Source of the DNA: Robiginitomaculum sp.
GTDB lineage: Bacteria > Pseudomonadota > Alphaproteobacteria > Caulobacterales > Maricaulaceae
Direction of reading: 5' to 3'
Assembly: GCA_021776565.1 (NCBI GenBank)
Contig: JAJFFQ010000070.1
Span: forward strand, 29,734-93,733
DNA length: 64,000 nucleotides
Notes under the pieces: model-generated
Databases searched by the model: none
What the model saw: only the letters and a program-made list of their open reading frames with translations
What the model was told of the DNA's origin: nothing
Translations under genes and position numbers: made by a program
Part shown: in pieces, positions 19,000 through 29,902 of the stretch
Layout of the letters: the number at the start of each line of letters is the position of its first letter
Numbering within the stretch: position 1 is the first letter of the stretch

Positions 19000-20330
19000 G
19001 CAGAACTCGCGCATTTACTGCGCAGAAGATTTAATCCCGCATCAAGAGACAGGCTCTGGCGTTGGCCACTGGCACGCTCTTTTAACTCGACCGTTCCTTC
19101 CTTCAAGCCACGAGGGCCAATGATAAGCTGCCAGGGCAGGCCGATCAAATCCATGCGTGAAAACTTGGCTCCGGCGCGGCTTTCACTATCGTCATATAGC
19201 GGCTCCAGCCCGGCTGCCTCCAGTTCATGATGGGCACGCTCACAGGCCGCATCCGTGGCCTCATCGCCCTGTCGCAAATTAATGATACCCATTTTGAACG
19301 GAGCCACAGCCAGAGGCCAGACAATGCCGTTTTCATCATGACTGGCCTCAATAATAGCCCCAGCAATGCGCGAAACACCCACACCATAAGACCCCATATG
19401 CACAGGATGATCGCTACCATCGGGGTGCGTAACACTGGCGCGCATGGCCTCGGAATACTTGGTGCCAAAATAAAAAACCTGGCCGACCTCGATACCGCGC
19501 GCGCTAAGACGTTTATCTTCGGGAACAGCCATAAAGGCATCTTTATCATGCACGTCTTCGGTGGCGGCATAGAGCGCCGTGCGCTCATCTACCAAAGACT
19601 GCAGATCGCCCTCAAAGTCCATATCAAGCCCCGGCGGCGGCATGTCCACCAGATCCTTGTGGCAATAAACGGCTGACTCGCCGGTTTCCGCCAAAATGAT
19701 AAATTCGTGCGACAGATCGCCGCCAATAGGCCCGGTTTCAGCCCGCATTGGCACCGCCTGCAACCCCATGCGTGCAAAGGTGTTCAGATAGGCAATGAAC
19801 ATACGGTTATAGGAACGGCGCGCGGACCGCTCATCAATGTCAAAAGAATAGCAATCTTTCATCAAAAATTCACGCCCGCGCATGACCCCGAAACGTGGCC
19901 GCACTTCATCGCGAAACTTCCATTGAATATGATAAAGCAGCTTGGGCAATTCCTTGTAAGACTTGCAAAAGTTGCGAAAAATTGCTGTCAGCATTTCTTC
20001 ATTTGTCGGCCCATAGAGCATTTCGCGCTTGTGCCGGTCGGTAATGCGTAGCATTTCCTTGCCATAGGCATCATAACGATCGCTTTGCCGCCATAACTCG
20101 GCGGGTTGAATGGTCGGCATCAGCATTTCCACCGCACCGGCACGGTTTTGTTCTTCGCGCACGATCTGTTCAATGTTCTTCAAAACCTTGAAACCCAGCG
20201 GCAACCAGGAATATATCCCCGCCGCTTCCTGATGAACCATACCAGCACGCAGCATAAGGCGATGCGAGGCGATTTGCGCCTCTGATGGTGTTTCTTTCAA
20301 GGTCGGTAAAAAATAACGGGTAACGCGCAT
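18996..20330 (-). CDS. proS: Prolyl-tRNA synthetase (short alphaproteobacterial type)
   Basis: Charges tRNA-Pro. 444 residues, about 130 fewer than E. coli ProRS because the inserted editing domain is missing; this is normal for the class. Class II motif 1 region [13 protein letters not shown] near 40, motif 2 [21 protein letters not shown] near 140 and motif 3 [11 protein letters not shown] near 320 are clear, then the C-terminal anticodon-binding domain ([15 protein letters not shown]). Its stop overlaps the lolC start. It is separated from the upstream nuo-to-DUF1467 operon by a terminator and so begins its own unit. Confidence 0.95.
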   Translation of the reverse strand: MRVTRYFLPTLKETPSEAQIASHRLMLRAGMVHQEAAGIYSWLPLGFKVLKNIEQIVREEQNRAGAVEMLMPTIQPAELWRQSDRYDAYGKEMLRITDRHKREMLYGPTNEEMLTAIFRNFCKSYKELPKLLYHIQWKFRDEVRPRFGVMRGREFLMKDCYSFDIDERSARRSYNRMFIAYLNTFARMGLQAVPMRAETGPIGGDLSHEFIILAETGESAVYCHKDLVDMPPPGLDMDFEGDLQSLVDERTALYAATEDVHDKDAFMAVPEDKRLSARGIEVGQVFYFGTKYSEAMRASVTHPDGSDHPVHMGSYGVGVSRIAGAIIEASHDENGIVWPLAVAPFKMGIINLRQGDEATDAACERAHHELEAAGLEPLYDDSESRAGAKFSRMDLIGLPWQLIIGPRGLKEGTVELKERASGQRQSLSLDAGLNLLRSKCASSA

Positions 20331-20634
20331 CAGGACATCCAGTCAGAAAATATCACCTTTGGTGATAGACTGACCCGCCTTGCCCTGTCCACTGCATGCT
20401 CTGTCATACACCCATAAAAAAATCGACCAGAGCTGAAGGCTCTGGCCGAATAGGTAAGGAAACGCCATCAAAGCATTATCGGTGATCGAGCAATCGTCCC
20501 CGACACACGCATAATGACTGACCACACGGACATGCGCAACCGCAAAAGCAAAAATAATTCTATTTTACCGTATTATTTCACTATTACGTGCAAATTCTAT
20601 TGTCATTATCCAAAATTACGCAAATTATTTCCAT
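20331..20634. other. proS upstream region
   Basis: 304 bp holding the terminator of the preceding operon (20416-20445) and, just ahead of proS, a short perfect hairpin TATCACC-TTT-GGTGATA at 20351-20367 that could affect proS expression. The A/T-rich part 20530-20634 lies beyond the DUF1467 stop. A minus-strand 60-codon frame (20343-20525) runs through the terminator and is not credible. No RNA gene seen. Confidence 0.5.
20416..20445 (-). terminator. Rho-independent terminator of the nuo-birA-coaX-rnj-mce-DUF1467 operon
   Basis: Minus strand: CCAGAGC, loop CTTCA, GCTCTGG, then TCGA and seven T. A 7-bp GC-rich stem with a T-run, 190 bp after the DUF1467 stop. Confidence 0.85.
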
Positions 20635-20910
20635 TTATGGCGTTTCTGGTGCGCCAAATAACCAGTCAAAAGAGATCACTCCCACTGCATTTGTAACGAT
20701 AATAATATAAACAATGACCCACAAAACCATTGCGATTCCCGTGGTGATGGCAAATTTTCGTAAAATGTATGGCTTTACCGGCGCACCAGGTTCTGAACCA
20801 TCCTTGACCTCACCCTCTTCCCATTGGCCTTTCACCCCGAATGGCAAGACCAGAAACAAAGATGTCCACCAGACGATAATAAAGGTCACAATACCTGTTG
20901 TGATGCTCAT
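20635..20910 (-). CDS. DUF1467 family small membrane protein
   Basis: 91 residues with two transmembrane segments (about 4-26, starting TGIVTFIIVWWTSLFLVLP, and 52-75, TTGIAMVLWVIVYIIIV) joined by a charged loop (WEEGEVKDGSEPGAPVKP). The sequence fits the DUF1467 family, which in alphaproteobacteria is regularly found next to the methylmalonyl-CoA epimerase gene and proS. Function unknown. The ATG overlaps the epimerase stop (ATGA). Confidence 0.85.
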   Translation of the reverse strand: MSITTGIVTFIIVWWTSLFLVLPFGVKGQWEEGEVKDGSEPGAPVKPYILRKFAITTGIAMVLWVIVYIIIVTNAVGVISFDWLFGAPETP

Positions 20911-21335
20911 AAACTTTCCTCCATGGGCGTTTGCATCAATTCCACCAATACGCCGCCACTATCCTTTGGGTGGACAAAAATTACCGGTGTACCGTGGGCG
21001 CCTATGCGCGGCTCACCCGTACCCAGCACCCGTGCGCCTTTGGCGCGCATATCATCCCGTGCAACCAATATATCCTCAACTTCAAAGCAGATATGATGCT
21101 GCCCGCCGGCCGGGCTTTTGGCAAGAAATGCTGTTAATGGTGAATGATCGCCCAACGGTTCAATCAATTCAATCTGGCTATTGGGCAGATCAACAAATTT
21201 TACCCGCACGCCCTGTTCCGGCATATCAAAGGCTTCATGAACCTGAGTGGCACCATAAAATGTCTGCCAGAGCAGCGCCGCCTTTTCCACGTCCTGAGTG
21301 GCAATGCCAACATGGTTTAATCTGCCAATCATCAT
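20907..21335 (-). CDS. mce: Methylmalonyl-CoA epimerase
   Basis: Interconverts (2S)- and (2R)-methylmalonyl-CoA in propionyl-CoA breakdown. 142 residues, vicinal-oxygen-chelate (glyoxalase) fold: LNHVGIATQDVEKAALLW at the start with a metal-ligand His, GQHHICFEVEDI near 96 with a second, and PKDSGGVLVEL at the end with the conserved Glu. Length and motifs separate it from lactoylglutathione lyase. No mutase or carboxylase gene is nearby, so linkage to pathway genes is absent. It follows rnj after 13 bp. Confidence 0.9.
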   Translation of the reverse strand: MMIGRLNHVGIATQDVEKAALLWQTFYGATQVHEAFDMPEQGVRVKFVDLPNSQIELIEPLGDHSPLTAFLAKSPAGGQHHICFEVEDILVARDDMRAKGARVLGTGEPRIGAHGTPVIFVHPKDSGGVLVELMQTPMEESL

Positions 21336-21348
21336 CTATCTCCTGGCT

Positions 21349-23025
21349 TTACAGCGGCAATACGATCACTTCTACATGAGGTCGTTTACCCCAAATTTTA
21401 GGAGCCAGCCGCCGCACCGCCTGCAACACCGCATTTTCTATTGCTCGCTCATCACCACGGTTCCGTTTGGGCATATTTTCAACCGCGTTTTGCGCTGTAT
21501 CACATAAGGCATCAATGACCTGGTCAAACCCTTCTTTTGGCTCGGCAAGCCCAAAAAGGTTGGCTTCCGGCCCGGATCGCAAATGACCCGCACCATCCAC
21601 GGCCAGGGCCACGCTGATAACCCCGCTATGGCCAAGTTTCTTACGCTCACGCAGTGCGCCATGATCTGCAGGGGTCAATATATTGCCATCCCGGTGAAGG
21701 CGACCGGATGGCACTTCGTCCACCAGTTCGGCCCCGGCATCGCAGAGCAAAATCATATCACCGTTACGCGGGGCAAAGCCGTGAGGCACCTGTAATTCTC
21801 TCGCCAGTTTGGCATGTTCGATTAAATGCCGCCGCTCCCCATGCACAGGAATAGCAATACGGGGCCGCGCCCAGGCATACATCTGGCGCAGCTCATCCCG
21901 GCAAGGATGGCCGGAAACGTGGATATGGCGATCTTTTTCGCCAATAACGCTCACGCCCGCACTGACCAGCGCATTTTGCAAGGCAAAAATTGATTTCTCA
22001 TTGCCTGGTATTACCCGCGAAGAAAATAAAACACTGTCGCCATTACTCAGCTTCACATGACGATGTGATCCACTGGCAATACGCGACAAGGCTGCACGCG
22101 GCTCACCCTGACTGCCAGTGCATAGGTATAGCACCTTGTTTTTAGGCAATGCAGCGGCCTCTTCTTCGTCAATAAAAGGCTTGGCCCATTCAAACAGTCC
22201 CACATGGCGGGCGGCACCCATCATCCGGTGCATGGAACGACCCACAAGACAAACCGTGCGGTCATTATGCTCCGCCGCTTCAACCGCACTTTGCAAACGC
22301 GCCACATTTGAGGCAAAGGCAGCCACGGCCACACGACCGTTCTGTTCACCCACCAGTTTGATAAGCTCGCTACGCACCCCGGCTTCCGAGCCAGCTTCGC
22401 CTTCGGTTAAAACATTAGTGGAATCACAGACCATGGCGAGAATCCCTTCCTCGCCCGCCGCGATTAACGCATCCACATCCGTTGGTGTTCCGATCAGAGG
22501 CTCAGGGTCAATTTTCCAGTCCCCGGTATGCAGCACCATACCCGCCGGTGTGCGGATCAGCAATCCGTTAGGCTCAGGGATGGAATGGGTCAGCGTCACC
22601 AGTTCAATATCAAACGAACCAAGCTTGATGCGCCCGCCAAGCGGCACTTCATGCAAGGAAACCTGATCCAGCAAACCGGCCTCGGCCAAACGATCACGCA
22701 CCAGATAAGCGGTAAACGGTGTCGCATAAACCGGCGCTTGCAATTGCGGCCATAGCGACGCCACCGCCCCCATATGATCCTCATGGGCATGGGTCAGCAC
22801 AATGCCCAGCAGATCATCTGCACGCGCGGCGATAAAGGTTGGGTCGGGCATGATAACCTCAACGCCCGGCGTATTTGCATCGCCGAAGGTAACGCCCAGA
22901 TCAACAATGATCCACTGCTCGCGCCCCTCTGGCCCGAACCCGTATAAATTCAAATTCATACCGATCTCGCCAGAGCCGCCAAGCGGCACAAAAACAAGTC
23001 GATTTTTAGTTTTTGAAGAACTCAA
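21349..23025 (-). CDS. rnj: Ribonuclease J
   Basis: Metallo-beta-lactamase/beta-CASP nuclease with 5'-to-3' exonuclease and endonuclease activity in RNA maturation and decay; the form used by many alphaproteobacteria. 558 residues. Zinc motif HAHEDH at 79-84, FVPLGGSGEIGMN at 12-24 (family start), TGDWKID near 167, and beta-CASP motifs including HVSGHPCRDEL and PVHGERRHL near 370-400. The C-terminal domain ends RPHVEVIVLPL. Start is 3 bp after the coaX stop, so it belongs to the nuo readthrough operon. Confidence 0.94.
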   Translation of the reverse strand: MSSSKTKNRLVFVPLGGSGEIGMNLNLYGFGPEGREQWIIVDLGVTFGDANTPGVEVIMPDPTFIAARADDLLGIVLTHAHEDHMGAVASLWPQLQAPVYATPFTAYLVRDRLAEAGLLDQVSLHEVPLGGRIKLGSFDIELVTLTHSIPEPNGLLIRTPAGMVLHTGDWKIDPEPLIGTPTDVDALIAAGEEGILAMVCDSTNVLTEGEAGSEAGVRSELIKLVGEQNGRVAVAAFASNVARLQSAVEAAEHNDRTVCLVGRSMHRMMGAARHVGLFEWAKPFIDEEEAAALPKNKVLYLCTGSQGEPRAALSRIASGSHRHVKLSNGDSVLFSSRVIPGNEKSIFALQNALVSAGVSVIGEKDRHIHVSGHPCRDELRQMYAWARPRIAIPVHGERRHLIEHAKLARELQVPHGFAPRNGDMILLCDAGAELVDEVPSGRLHRDGNILTPADHGALRERKKLGHSGVISVALAVDGAGHLRSGPEANLFGLAEPKEGFDQVIDALCDTAQNAVENMPKRNRGDERAIENAVLQAVRRLAPKIWGKRPHVEVIVLPL

Positions 23026-23028
23026 AAC

Positions 23029-23799
23029 TTAACCCCGATTACGTTCAAAAATTTCCAACAATCCACGAATGGTCAAGTCAGAATCAAAACGGTCTATGGT
23101 TTCTGATGACCCGGAAAACAGTGGCGATACACCGCCAGTGCCAACCACCGTCAAGACTTCTGTGTATTCACTTTTAATCCGGCGAACCAGACCATCAATC
23201 AGACCTACATAACCCCAGAAAATGCCCGATTGCATGGCATTCACTGTATTGGTACCAATGGTGGTTTTGGGCTTGACGATGGCCACACGAGGCAATTTTG
23301 CCGCCGCATCATGCAAGGCCTGTAATGCCAGATACATTCCCGGCGCAATAGCCCCACCCAGAAACTCGCCCGTGGACGAGACAAGGTCAAATGTGGTCGC
23401 CGTGCCCGAATCCACCAGCAAAAGCGCGCCCTTGATAAAGCTTCTGGCCCCCACAGCATTAACCAGCCGGTCGGCCCCGACCTCTCGCGGGTTGTCAATC
23501 ACGGGAACAACGCCAAGATCAAGATCATCCTCGCCTACCACCATAGGCTCACATTTCAAATACCGTCGTGAAAGATTGCGAAAATGGAACAGCGATTGTG
23601 GCACCACCGTTGAGATGACGCACGCATCCATATCGGCCAGGGTCAGATTTTCCATGCCCAGTAACTGGTGCAACCAGACGGCATATTCATCCGCCGTGCG
23701 TGATGTTGCCGTTGCTGTGCGCCATTGCGCCCGCCAGCCCTTGCCATCATGAACAGCAAATAATGCATTGGTATTGCCGCAATCAATCGCCAGCAACAT
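23029..23799 (-). CDS. coaX: Type III pantothenate kinase (CoaX)
   Basis: First step of coenzyme A synthesis. 256 residues, ASKHA fold. Phosphate-binding [13 protein letters not shown] at 4-16, [11 protein letters not shown] near 107-117, [10 protein letters not shown] near 128, and LGGAIAPGM near 150. Type III enzymes are not feedback-inhibited by CoA and need a monovalent cation. AAGGAAGG lies 8 bases before the ATG. It is preceded by birA with a 45-bp gap holding a hairpin, and followed closely by rnj; the birA-coaX-rnj order is common in this class. Confidence 0.95.
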   Translation of the reverse strand: MLLAIDCGNTNALFAVHDGKGWRAQWRTATATSRTADEYAVWLHQLLGMENLTLADMDACVISTVVPQSLFHFRNLSRRYLKCEPMVVGEDDLDLGVVPVIDNPREVGADRLVNAVGARSFIKGALLLVDSGTATTFDLVSSTGEFLGGAIAPGMYLALQALHDAAAKLPRVAIVKPKTTIGTNTVNAMQSGIFWGYVGLIDGLVRRIKSEYTEVLTVVGTGGVSPLFSGSSETIDRFDSDLTIRGLLEIFERNRG

Positions 23800-23815
23800 G
23801 GGTTATCCCTTCCTT

Positions 23816-23846
23816 GGGTTCAAACTCATTCAGATGATTGAACCCT
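23816..23846. repeat. Hairpin at birA-coaX junction related to the MITE-like terminal repeat
   Basis: GGGTTCAA and TTGAACCC form a perfect 8-bp stem around ACTCATTCAGATGA. The left 20 bases match the terminal repeat at 55504-55528 in 18 positions (GGGTTCAAACTCATyCArAT). It overlaps the birA stop codon at its right end. Confidence 0.6.
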
Positions 23847-24582
23847 AACCAGCAAAAAAAACTTCACCTGCGCTGATCTCAATGGACTGCCCCGTTACCG
23901 GACGCAAGACCAATGCGCCATTTGTAGACAGGTCTTCAAATACGCCCGCCCGACCAGAACTGGTGCGCATGGGCTGGCCAAGGCCGTGCGCACGCGCCAG
24001 CCAGGCAAGCCGGAGCGGAGCAAAACCTTCATCGCGCAATTGTATGCGCCAGCTCTCAAAAGCGGTGATGACACTTTCAAATATCTCTTGCAATGAAGGC
24101 GCTGGCTTTGCATTTGTCAGATGATCGCCAAGGCAGGTCGCGGGATAAGGCAAATCCACCGGCGCATTTTTGAGGTTGATACCAATGCCCACCGCCAGCC
24201 AGTGACCGCCGCCCGGTGCCGCACCGGATTCGAGTAAAATGCCGGCAATTTTTGCCCCGCCCAGTAAGACATCATTGGGCCATTTTATACTAAGTTTTTG
24301 CGCACCGCCAATCCACGGATCAAGGGTTTCAGACACTGATAACGCTGCCGCAAAGCCAAGCTGTGCCGAGCCAGTCAACGGCCCGGGCCAATGATAAAGG
24401 CCCGTGCAGGCAAGATTGCCCACCGGACTTTGCCAGTGCCGCCCGCGCCGCCCGCGCCCGGCTGTTTGTTGATCTGTGATAATCCACAGCGGCCCTTGCT
24501 CTCCAGCAAGGCCTAACCGCTTGGCTTCTTCATTGGTGCTATCCAGAACCGGATAGTGTTTTGTCGGAATGGATAATGACAC
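23845..24582 (-). CDS. birA: Biotin-acetyl-CoA-carboxylase ligase
   Basis: Attaches biotin to the carboxyl-carrier protein. 245 residues with only the catalytic and C-terminal domains; the N-terminal DNA-binding domain of E. coli BirA is missing, so it cannot act as a repressor in that way. Conserved AGRGRRGRHWQSPVGNL near 41-57 (biotinyl-AMP loop), KWPNDVLLGG near 99, and GIGINLKNAP near 130. The ATG directly follows the nuoN stop with no gap. The stop codon is formed inside a hairpin related to a dispersed element. Confidence 0.93.
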   Translation of the reverse strand: MSLSIPTKHYPVLDSTNEEAKRLGLAGEQGPLWIITDQQTAGRGRRGRHWQSPVGNLACTGLYHWPGPLTGSAQLGFAAALSVSETLDPWIGGAQKLSIKWPNDVLLGGAKIAGILLESGAAPGGGHWLAVGIGINLKNAPVDLPYPATCLGDHLTNAKPAPSLQEIFESVITAFESWRIQLRDEGFAPLRLAWLARAHGLGQPMRTSSGRAGVFEDLSTNGALVLRPVTGQSIEISAGEVFFAG

Positions 24583-26022
24583 TTAGAAAAGGCTGGACGC
24601 AGCGGCTTGTGACCATCGTTCCAGTGCCGGCAGCAACCACAATGCGCCGGGCAGCATCATAAACGCGGCAATGCCGGCAGTAAGCGGCAAGACAATGGAC
24701 GAGGAGACAAATGCCGGTGCAGGTTCATCAAACCACATGATTTTGACAATACGCAAATAGTAAAACGCACCAACCACGCTTAACACCGCGCCATAAATGG
24801 CCAGCCATAAAAGACCACCCTCGACGGCGGCCAGAAAAATATACAACTTGCCAAAAAAACCAGCCAGTGGCGGCAGCCCGGCAATGGAAAATAATAATAG
24901 GCTGAAACTCAACGCCAGCCCTGGCCGCGATTGTGACAATCCCGCCAGGTCATCAATATTTTCAACCATGCCCTCGCTTTGGCGCATAGCCAAAATACAG
25001 GCAAACATGCCCAAAGTGGTGATGAGATACAGGCCCATATAAAATAGCAAAGCTTCCAGCCCGCGCTGGCTGCCCGCCGCCAGAGCAATCATCGCATAAC
25101 CCATATTGGCAATGGAGGAATAGGCCATCAGGCGCTTGATATTGCGCTGCATAATCGCGCCAAAATATCCCACTGTCATGGAAAGCACGCTGAGCGCCAC
25201 AACGACCTGTTGCCATTGATCCGCCATATCAGCAAACGGCCCCATGAGAAGTCGGGCAATAAGAGCAATAGCAGCAAACTTGGGCGCGGAGGCAAAAAAT
25301 GCCGTCACCGGCGTCGGTGCGCCCTGATACACATCGGGCGTCCACATATGAAACGGCACCGCAGAAATTTTGAAGGCCAGACCGCTCAAAACAAAAACAA
25401 CGCCTATGACCAACCCCACAGACGCATCCATATGCGCGGCCTCAGCAATACCTTCAAAGCGGGTGGTGCCGACAAACCCATAAACCAGAGATATGCCATA
25501 AAGCAAAAGCCCCGAGGACAGCGCGCCCAGGACAAAGTATTTCAGTCCCGCTTCCGAGGCCCGTAAAGAGCTACGGTTAAAGGCGGCCAGCACATAAAGC
25601 GACAGGCTTTGTAATTCCAGCCCCACATAAAGCGACAAGAGATCATTGGCCGAAACCATGACCATCATCCCCAGTGTGGCCAGCAATACCAGGATGGCAT
25701 ATTCGTATTTTACTATTTTTTCGAGCTTCAAAAACCCGGTGCCAATAGCCAGCACCAGTGCCGCCGACAGCAAAATGCCGGTTTTGGCAAACAAAGCCAG
25801 ACGATCCAGAACAAGCGCACCACCGAAAGCTTCAGCCGGTGCAGCACCCGCAGATTTTAACCCCCAAATTGCCGCAAAAAGCAGCACAGCAATGCTAATG
25901 GTATTGATAAAACTGCCCGCCCGTTCACCGCGAACAGCACCGCCAACAAGCAAGGCAAGGGCAGCAAAGGTCAGGGCGATTTCCGGGCCAATAAGGAAAA
26001 GACTGGACATAAAAGGTGTCAT
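24583..26022 (-). CDS. nuoN: NADH-quinone oxidoreductase subunit N
   Basis: Antiporter-like membrane subunit of complex I that takes part in proton pumping. 479 residues with about 14 hydrophobic segments. The Mrp-type signature includes [20 protein letters not shown] and the conserved Lys/Glu region [20 protein letters not shown] near 230; [11 protein letters not shown] near 295 is also diagnostic. Its start overlaps the nuoM stop by 4 bp and its stop abuts birA. Confidence 0.95.
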   Translation of the reverse strand: MTPFMSSLFLIGPEIALTFAALALLVGGAVRGERAGSFINTISIAVLLFAAIWGLKSAGAAPAEAFGGALVLDRLALFAKTGILLSAALVLAIGTGFLKLEKIVKYEYAILVLLATLGMMVMVSANDLLSLYVGLELQSLSLYVLAAFNRSSLRASEAGLKYFVLGALSSGLLLYGISLVYGFVGTTRFEGIAEAAHMDASVGLVIGVVFVLSGLAFKISAVPFHMWTPDVYQGAPTPVTAFFASAPKFAAIALIARLLMGPFADMADQWQQVVVALSVLSMTVGYFGAIMQRNIKRLMAYSSIANMGYAMIALAAGSQRGLEALLFYMGLYLITTLGMFACILAMRQSEGMVENIDDLAGLSQSRPGLALSFSLLLFSIAGLPPLAGFFGKLYIFLAAVEGGLLWLAIYGAVLSVVGAFYYLRIVKIMWFDEPAPAFVSSSIVLPLTAGIAAFMMLPGALWLLPALERWSQAAASSLF

Positions 26023-27533
26023 TTCATGCTCTCCACCTGATCCGCTGCCATGGTGATCTGCTCGACAAGCACCTCCACAGCCGGGCCGGTCAGATCAGTA
26101 ACAAGTGAGGGCCATATCCCGAAAATAATGGTGGCCAGAACAAGCGGTGAAAAGGTAATTACCTCGCGCCTTACCATATCAGTGATGTCAACCAGTTTCG
26201 GATTGGTAATGTCGCCGTAGATCACCCGTTTATAGAGCGTCAGGGCATAAACTGCAGACAGGATCACCCCCGTGGCCGCACCAAAGGCAATCCAGGTGCT
26301 AACCTGATACCCACCCATCATGGTCAAAAACTCACCAATAAAACCCGATGTGCCGGGAAGGCCAACATTAGCCATGGTGAACAGCATAAAGACAGTGGCG
26401 TATACAGGCATACGTTGCGCCAGCCCGCCATAGGCGGCAATTTCCCGCGTGTGCATCCGGTCATATATAACACCAACAACCAAAAATAATGCGCCAGAGA
26501 CAATACCATGGCTAATCATCTGAAACATGGCACCCTGCACGCCGATAACATTCATCGAGAAAATGCCTATGGTGACAAACCCCATATGGGCAACAGAGGA
26601 ATAGGCGATCAGCTTTTTCATATCCGTCTGCCGGAACGCCACCAGTGAGGTATAGATAATGGCAATAACCGAAAGCGTGAAAACAAACGGTGCAAAATAC
26701 TGCGAGGCATCGGGAAACATGGGCAATGAAAAACGGATAAACCCGTAGCCGCCCATTTTCAACAACACTCCGGCCAATATGACCGACCCCGCCGTCGGTG
26801 CCTGAACGTGCGCATCGGGCAGCCATGTATGCACCGGCCACATGGGCATTTTTACCGCAAATGAGGCAAAGAAACCCAGCCATAACCAGGTTTGCATCCC
26901 CACTGGAAAATCAAAGTCCAACAAGGCCACCATGTCGGTTGTACCTGCGGTAAGGATCATCGCCACCACCGCAACCAGCATCAATACCGAGCCAAGCAAG
27001 GTGTAGAGGAAAAACTTGAAGGCCGCATAGACACGATCCACCCCGCCCCAGACCCCGATGATGAGGAACATGGGGATCAGGCCAGCCTCAAAGAAAATAT
27101 AAAAGAGAACAATGTCGAGGGATGAAAACACCCCGATCATCAGCGTTTCCAGGATCAGGAAGGCCACCATGTATTCGGTGACACGTTTTTTCACCACGCC
27201 CCAGCTGGCAATAAAGCAAAGCGGCATCAGGAAGGTGGTCAATATAATCAGCGACAGGGAAATCCCGTCCACACCCAGATGGTAGGACATACCGCCGAAC
27301 CAGTCTGCCTTTTCAACAAATTGAAATCCGGGATTGGCTCTGTCAAAATCCAACAGCGCCCAGATGGACAGGCCAAAAGTGATAAGGCTGGTGGCCAGCG
27401 CAACACTGGGGGCATTGCGGTCAATAATATCAGCGTCCTCGCCCCGGGCACTGGCCCGAAAAATCAACAAAATAAGCGCGCCGAGCAAGGGCAAAAACGT
27501 AATCAGCGATAAAATGTGCGGTAGTGCGTTCAT
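26019..27533 (-). CDS. nuoM: NADH-quinone oxidoreductase subunit M
   Basis: Antiporter-like proton-pumping subunit of complex I. Start at 27533 ([11 protein letters not shown]), two bases from the end of nuoL; the frame extends 20 codons into nuoL but that part is not NuoM-like. 504 residues. Conserved features: [20 protein letters not shown] with the key Glu near 125, [19 protein letters not shown] near 235, and [16 protein letters not shown] near 305. A GGGGCACT precedes the ATG. The stop overlaps the nuoN start. Confidence 0.95.
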   Translation of the reverse strand: MNALPHILSLITFLPLLGALILLIFRASARGEDADIIDRNAPSVALATSLITFGLSIWALLDFDRANPGFQFVEKADWFGGMSYHLGVDGISLSLIILTTFLMPLCFIASWGVVKKRVTEYMVAFLILETLMIGVFSSLDIVLFYIFFEAGLIPMFLIIGVWGGVDRVYAAFKFFLYTLLGSVLMLVAVVAMILTAGTTDMVALLDFDFPVGMQTWLWLGFFASFAVKMPMWPVHTWLPDAHVQAPTAGSVILAGVLLKMGGYGFIRFSLPMFPDASQYFAPFVFTLSVIAIIYTSLVAFRQTDMKKLIAYSSVAHMGFVTIGIFSMNVIGVQGAMFQMISHGIVSGALFLVVGVIYDRMHTREIAAYGGLAQRMPVYATVFMLFTMANVGLPGTSGFIGEFLTMMGGYQVSTWIAFGAATGVILSAVYALTLYKRVIYGDITNPKLVDITDMVRREVITFSPLVLATIIFGIWPSLVTDLTGPAVEVLVEQITMAADQVESMK

Positions 27534-27534
27534 G

Positions 27535-29577
27535 TCAGTGCCCCCCTGCCCCGCCGGATACCAGTATCCAGGTGACAAAGCCCACAAGACCAAGCAGCAT
27601 TACAAAGGCATAATGGTATAGATATCCGGTTTGCAGTTTGGCGATACGTTTTGCACTGGCCAAAGTTGTTGCTGCAAAACCGTCAGGGCCAAACCCATCG
27701 ATAAGGCGCTGATCGCCGCCTTTCCAGAACAGATCGCCAAGTTTGCGTGCACCTCGAACCAGCAGGACGTCATAAATTTCGTCAAAATACCATTTGTTAT
27801 AAAGGAACGGGTGCACGAAGCGGCTTTTGGCCGCCATCCGGGCACCAAGACCTTCGCGGGTAATATACATGAACCAGGCAATGGCAAAGCCAATCAGCGT
27901 CACCACGAAAGGTGACCAGGCCACCCAGGTCGGCACATAATGACCACCGCTGGCATGGTCTTCCTGGGCAGTGGCCTCTTCATGGGCAATTGGGGCTGCG
28001 TGTTCGGGTGCCTCATGGGAAGTAACATCAGCCAGAACCTCAGCCTCAATCACGGTTGAACCGCGCCAGAACGCTCCTTGTTTATCGCCAATGAAATCAC
28101 CGGTAAACAGCACGCCCGCAAAAATGGCACCGGCAGAGAGAAGCGCCAAAGGCACCAGCATGGAACGCGGAGATTCGTGCGCATGGTCAAACGTATGTTG
28201 ATCCCCGCGATAGGTGCCGTGAAACGTCATGAAAATCACCCGCCATGAATAAAACGACGTCATCAAAGCGGCGACAATACCAACCCAGAAGGCCTCAAAG
28301 CCAAATGCGGTTCCCGCAGTTCCAGCTTCCCACGCGCCCTCGATAATGGCATCTTTGGAAAAGAACCCGGCAAAGCCAATATCCGTACCCGGGATACCCA
28401 ATCCGGTCAGCGCAATGGTGCCTATAATCATGAAAACCCAGGTCAGCGGCATCTTTTTGGCAAGACCGCCCATTTTGCGCATGTCCTGCTCATGATGCAG
28501 ACCGATAATCACCGAACCAGCGCCGAGGAACAGCAGCGCCTTGAAGAACGCATGGGTGAACAGATGAAACATAGCCGCGTCATAAAGACCAAGCCCACCT
28601 GCCATGAACATATAGCCAAGCTGTGAACAGGTGGAATAGGCGATCACCCGCTTGATATCGTTTTGCACCAGACCGACGGTGGCGGCAAAAAATGCAGTCA
28701 TGGCCCCGATGACGGTAACGAACAGACTGGCATGAGGGGCCAGGTCAAAGAGCGGCGCGCAGCGGGCCACCAGAAATACCCCGGCGGTAACCATGGTCGC
28801 CGCATGGATCAGCGCCGAAACCGGCGTCGGGCCTTCCATGGCGTCCGGTAGCCAGACATGCAGGAAGAACTGTGCCGATTTGCCCATGGCACCGATGAAC
28901 AGCAGGAAGGCGATCAATTCTATCGCGTTAATCTTCATCCATAAAAAAGGAATGACCAGTTCGGCCTTGTCATGGGCAGCGCCAAATACGGTGTCAAAAT
29001 CCAGCGCGCCAAAAACCGCAAAAACCGTTAAAATACCAAGGGCAAAGCCAAAGTCGCCAACCCGGTTGGTTACAAACGCCTTGATCGCTGCTGCATTGGC
29101 CGTGGGCTTTTTATACCAGAACCCGATCAACAGATAAGACGCAAGCCCCACCCCTTCCCAGCCAAAAAACATTTGCAGGAAGTTATTGGCGGTGACCAGC
29201 ATCAACATAGCAAAAGTGAAAAACGACAGATAGGCAAAAAAGCGCGCCTTGTGCGGATCGTCGGCCATATAACCCCAGGAATACACATGCACGAGGCTGG
29301 ACACAAAGGTCACCACGACCAACATCACAGCGGTAAGCGTATCAATACGCAACGCCCAGGCGGCTTGAAAATCCCCGACCTCAAACCAGTTCATCACGTG
29401 AATCAATTGCTCATGGCCATCATAGGCCACCAGCTTGAAGGCAAAAATGGAAAGCGCCGCCGACAGGATCAAAAACCCGGTGGTGACCAATTGCGCCAGC
29501 CGGTCGCCAATGAGGCGCCCAAAAAGTCCGGCAATCAGTGCGCCAAACAACGGCCCGAATACGATGAGAAGATACAT
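27535..29577 (-). CDS. nuoL: NADH-quinone oxidoreductase subunit L
   Basis: Largest membrane subunit of complex I, at the distal end, with a long lateral helix. 680 residues. [19 protein letters not shown] near 140, [20 protein letters not shown] near 235 (antiporter-like core) and [14 protein letters not shown] near 320 are characteristic. Between about 480 and 550 is a His-rich loop ([18 protein letters not shown]) before the final helices, a variable part of the family. Follows nuoK after 7 bp. Confidence 0.95.
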   Translation of the reverse strand: MYLLIVFGPLFGALIAGLFGRLIGDRLAQLVTTGFLILSAALSIFAFKLVAYDGHEQLIHVMNWFEVGDFQAAWALRIDTLTAVMLVVVTFVSSLVHVYSWGYMADDPHKARFFAYLSFFTFAMLMLVTANNFLQMFFGWEGVGLASYLLIGFWYKKPTANAAAIKAFVTNRVGDFGFALGILTVFAVFGALDFDTVFGAAHDKAELVIPFLWMKINAIELIAFLLFIGAMGKSAQFFLHVWLPDAMEGPTPVSALIHAATMVTAGVFLVARCAPLFDLAPHASLFVTVIGAMTAFFAATVGLVQNDIKRVIAYSTCSQLGYMFMAGGLGLYDAAMFHLFTHAFFKALLFLGAGSVIIGLHHEQDMRKMGGLAKKMPLTWVFMIIGTIALTGLGIPGTDIGFAGFFSKDAIIEGAWEAGTAGTAFGFEAFWVGIVAALMTSFYSWRVIFMTFHGTYRGDQHTFDHAHESPRSMLVPLALLSAGAIFAGVLFTGDFIGDKQGAFWRGSTVIEAEVLADVTSHEAPEHAAPIAHEEATAQEDHASGGHYVPTWVAWSPFVVTLIGFAIAWFMYITREGLGARMAAKSRFVHPFLYNKWYFDEIYDVLLVRGARKLGDLFWKGGDQRLIDGFGPDGFAATTLASAKRIAKLQTGYLYHYAFVMLLGLVGFVTWILVSGGAGGH

Positions 29578-29584
29578 GGCCAGC

Positions 29585-29896
29585 TCAACCCTTCATCAGA
29601 TTGATGTCTTCAACGGCGATCGTGCCGCGATTACGAAAATAAACTACCAGAATGGCCAGCCCGACGGCGGCCTCTGCGGCGGCAACGGTCAACACAAAGA
29701 GTGCAAAAACCTGCCCGCCAAGGTCATGCAGGGCTACGGAAAATGCCACAAAATTGATATTAACCGACAGCAGGATCAACTCGATTGACATCAGGATGAT
29801 GATAACATTTTTCCGATTCACAAAAATACCGAAAACCCCGATGGAAAACATGATAGCCGCAACGGCCAGATAATGTCCCAGTCCAATATCCATCAT
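29585..29896 (-). CDS. nuoK: NADH-quinone oxidoreductase subunit K
   Basis: Small three-helix subunit in the proton channel of complex I (counterpart of mitochondrial ND4L). 103 residues. The helices contain the functional glutamates: [11 protein letters not shown] (Glu near 38) and [14 protein letters not shown] (Glu near 72). Six bp after nuoJ and seven before nuoL. Confidence 0.95.
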   Translation of the reverse strand: MMDIGLGHYLAVAAIMFSIGVFGIFVNRKNVIIILMSIELILLSVNINFVAFSVALHDLGGQVFALFVLTVAAAEAAVGLAILVVYFRNRGTIAVEDINLMKG

Positions 29897-29902
29897 ATCC
29901 TC

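Noticed and set aside
20343..20525. 60-codon frame upstream of proS
   Set aside because: Runs through a strong intrinsic terminator and has no domain.
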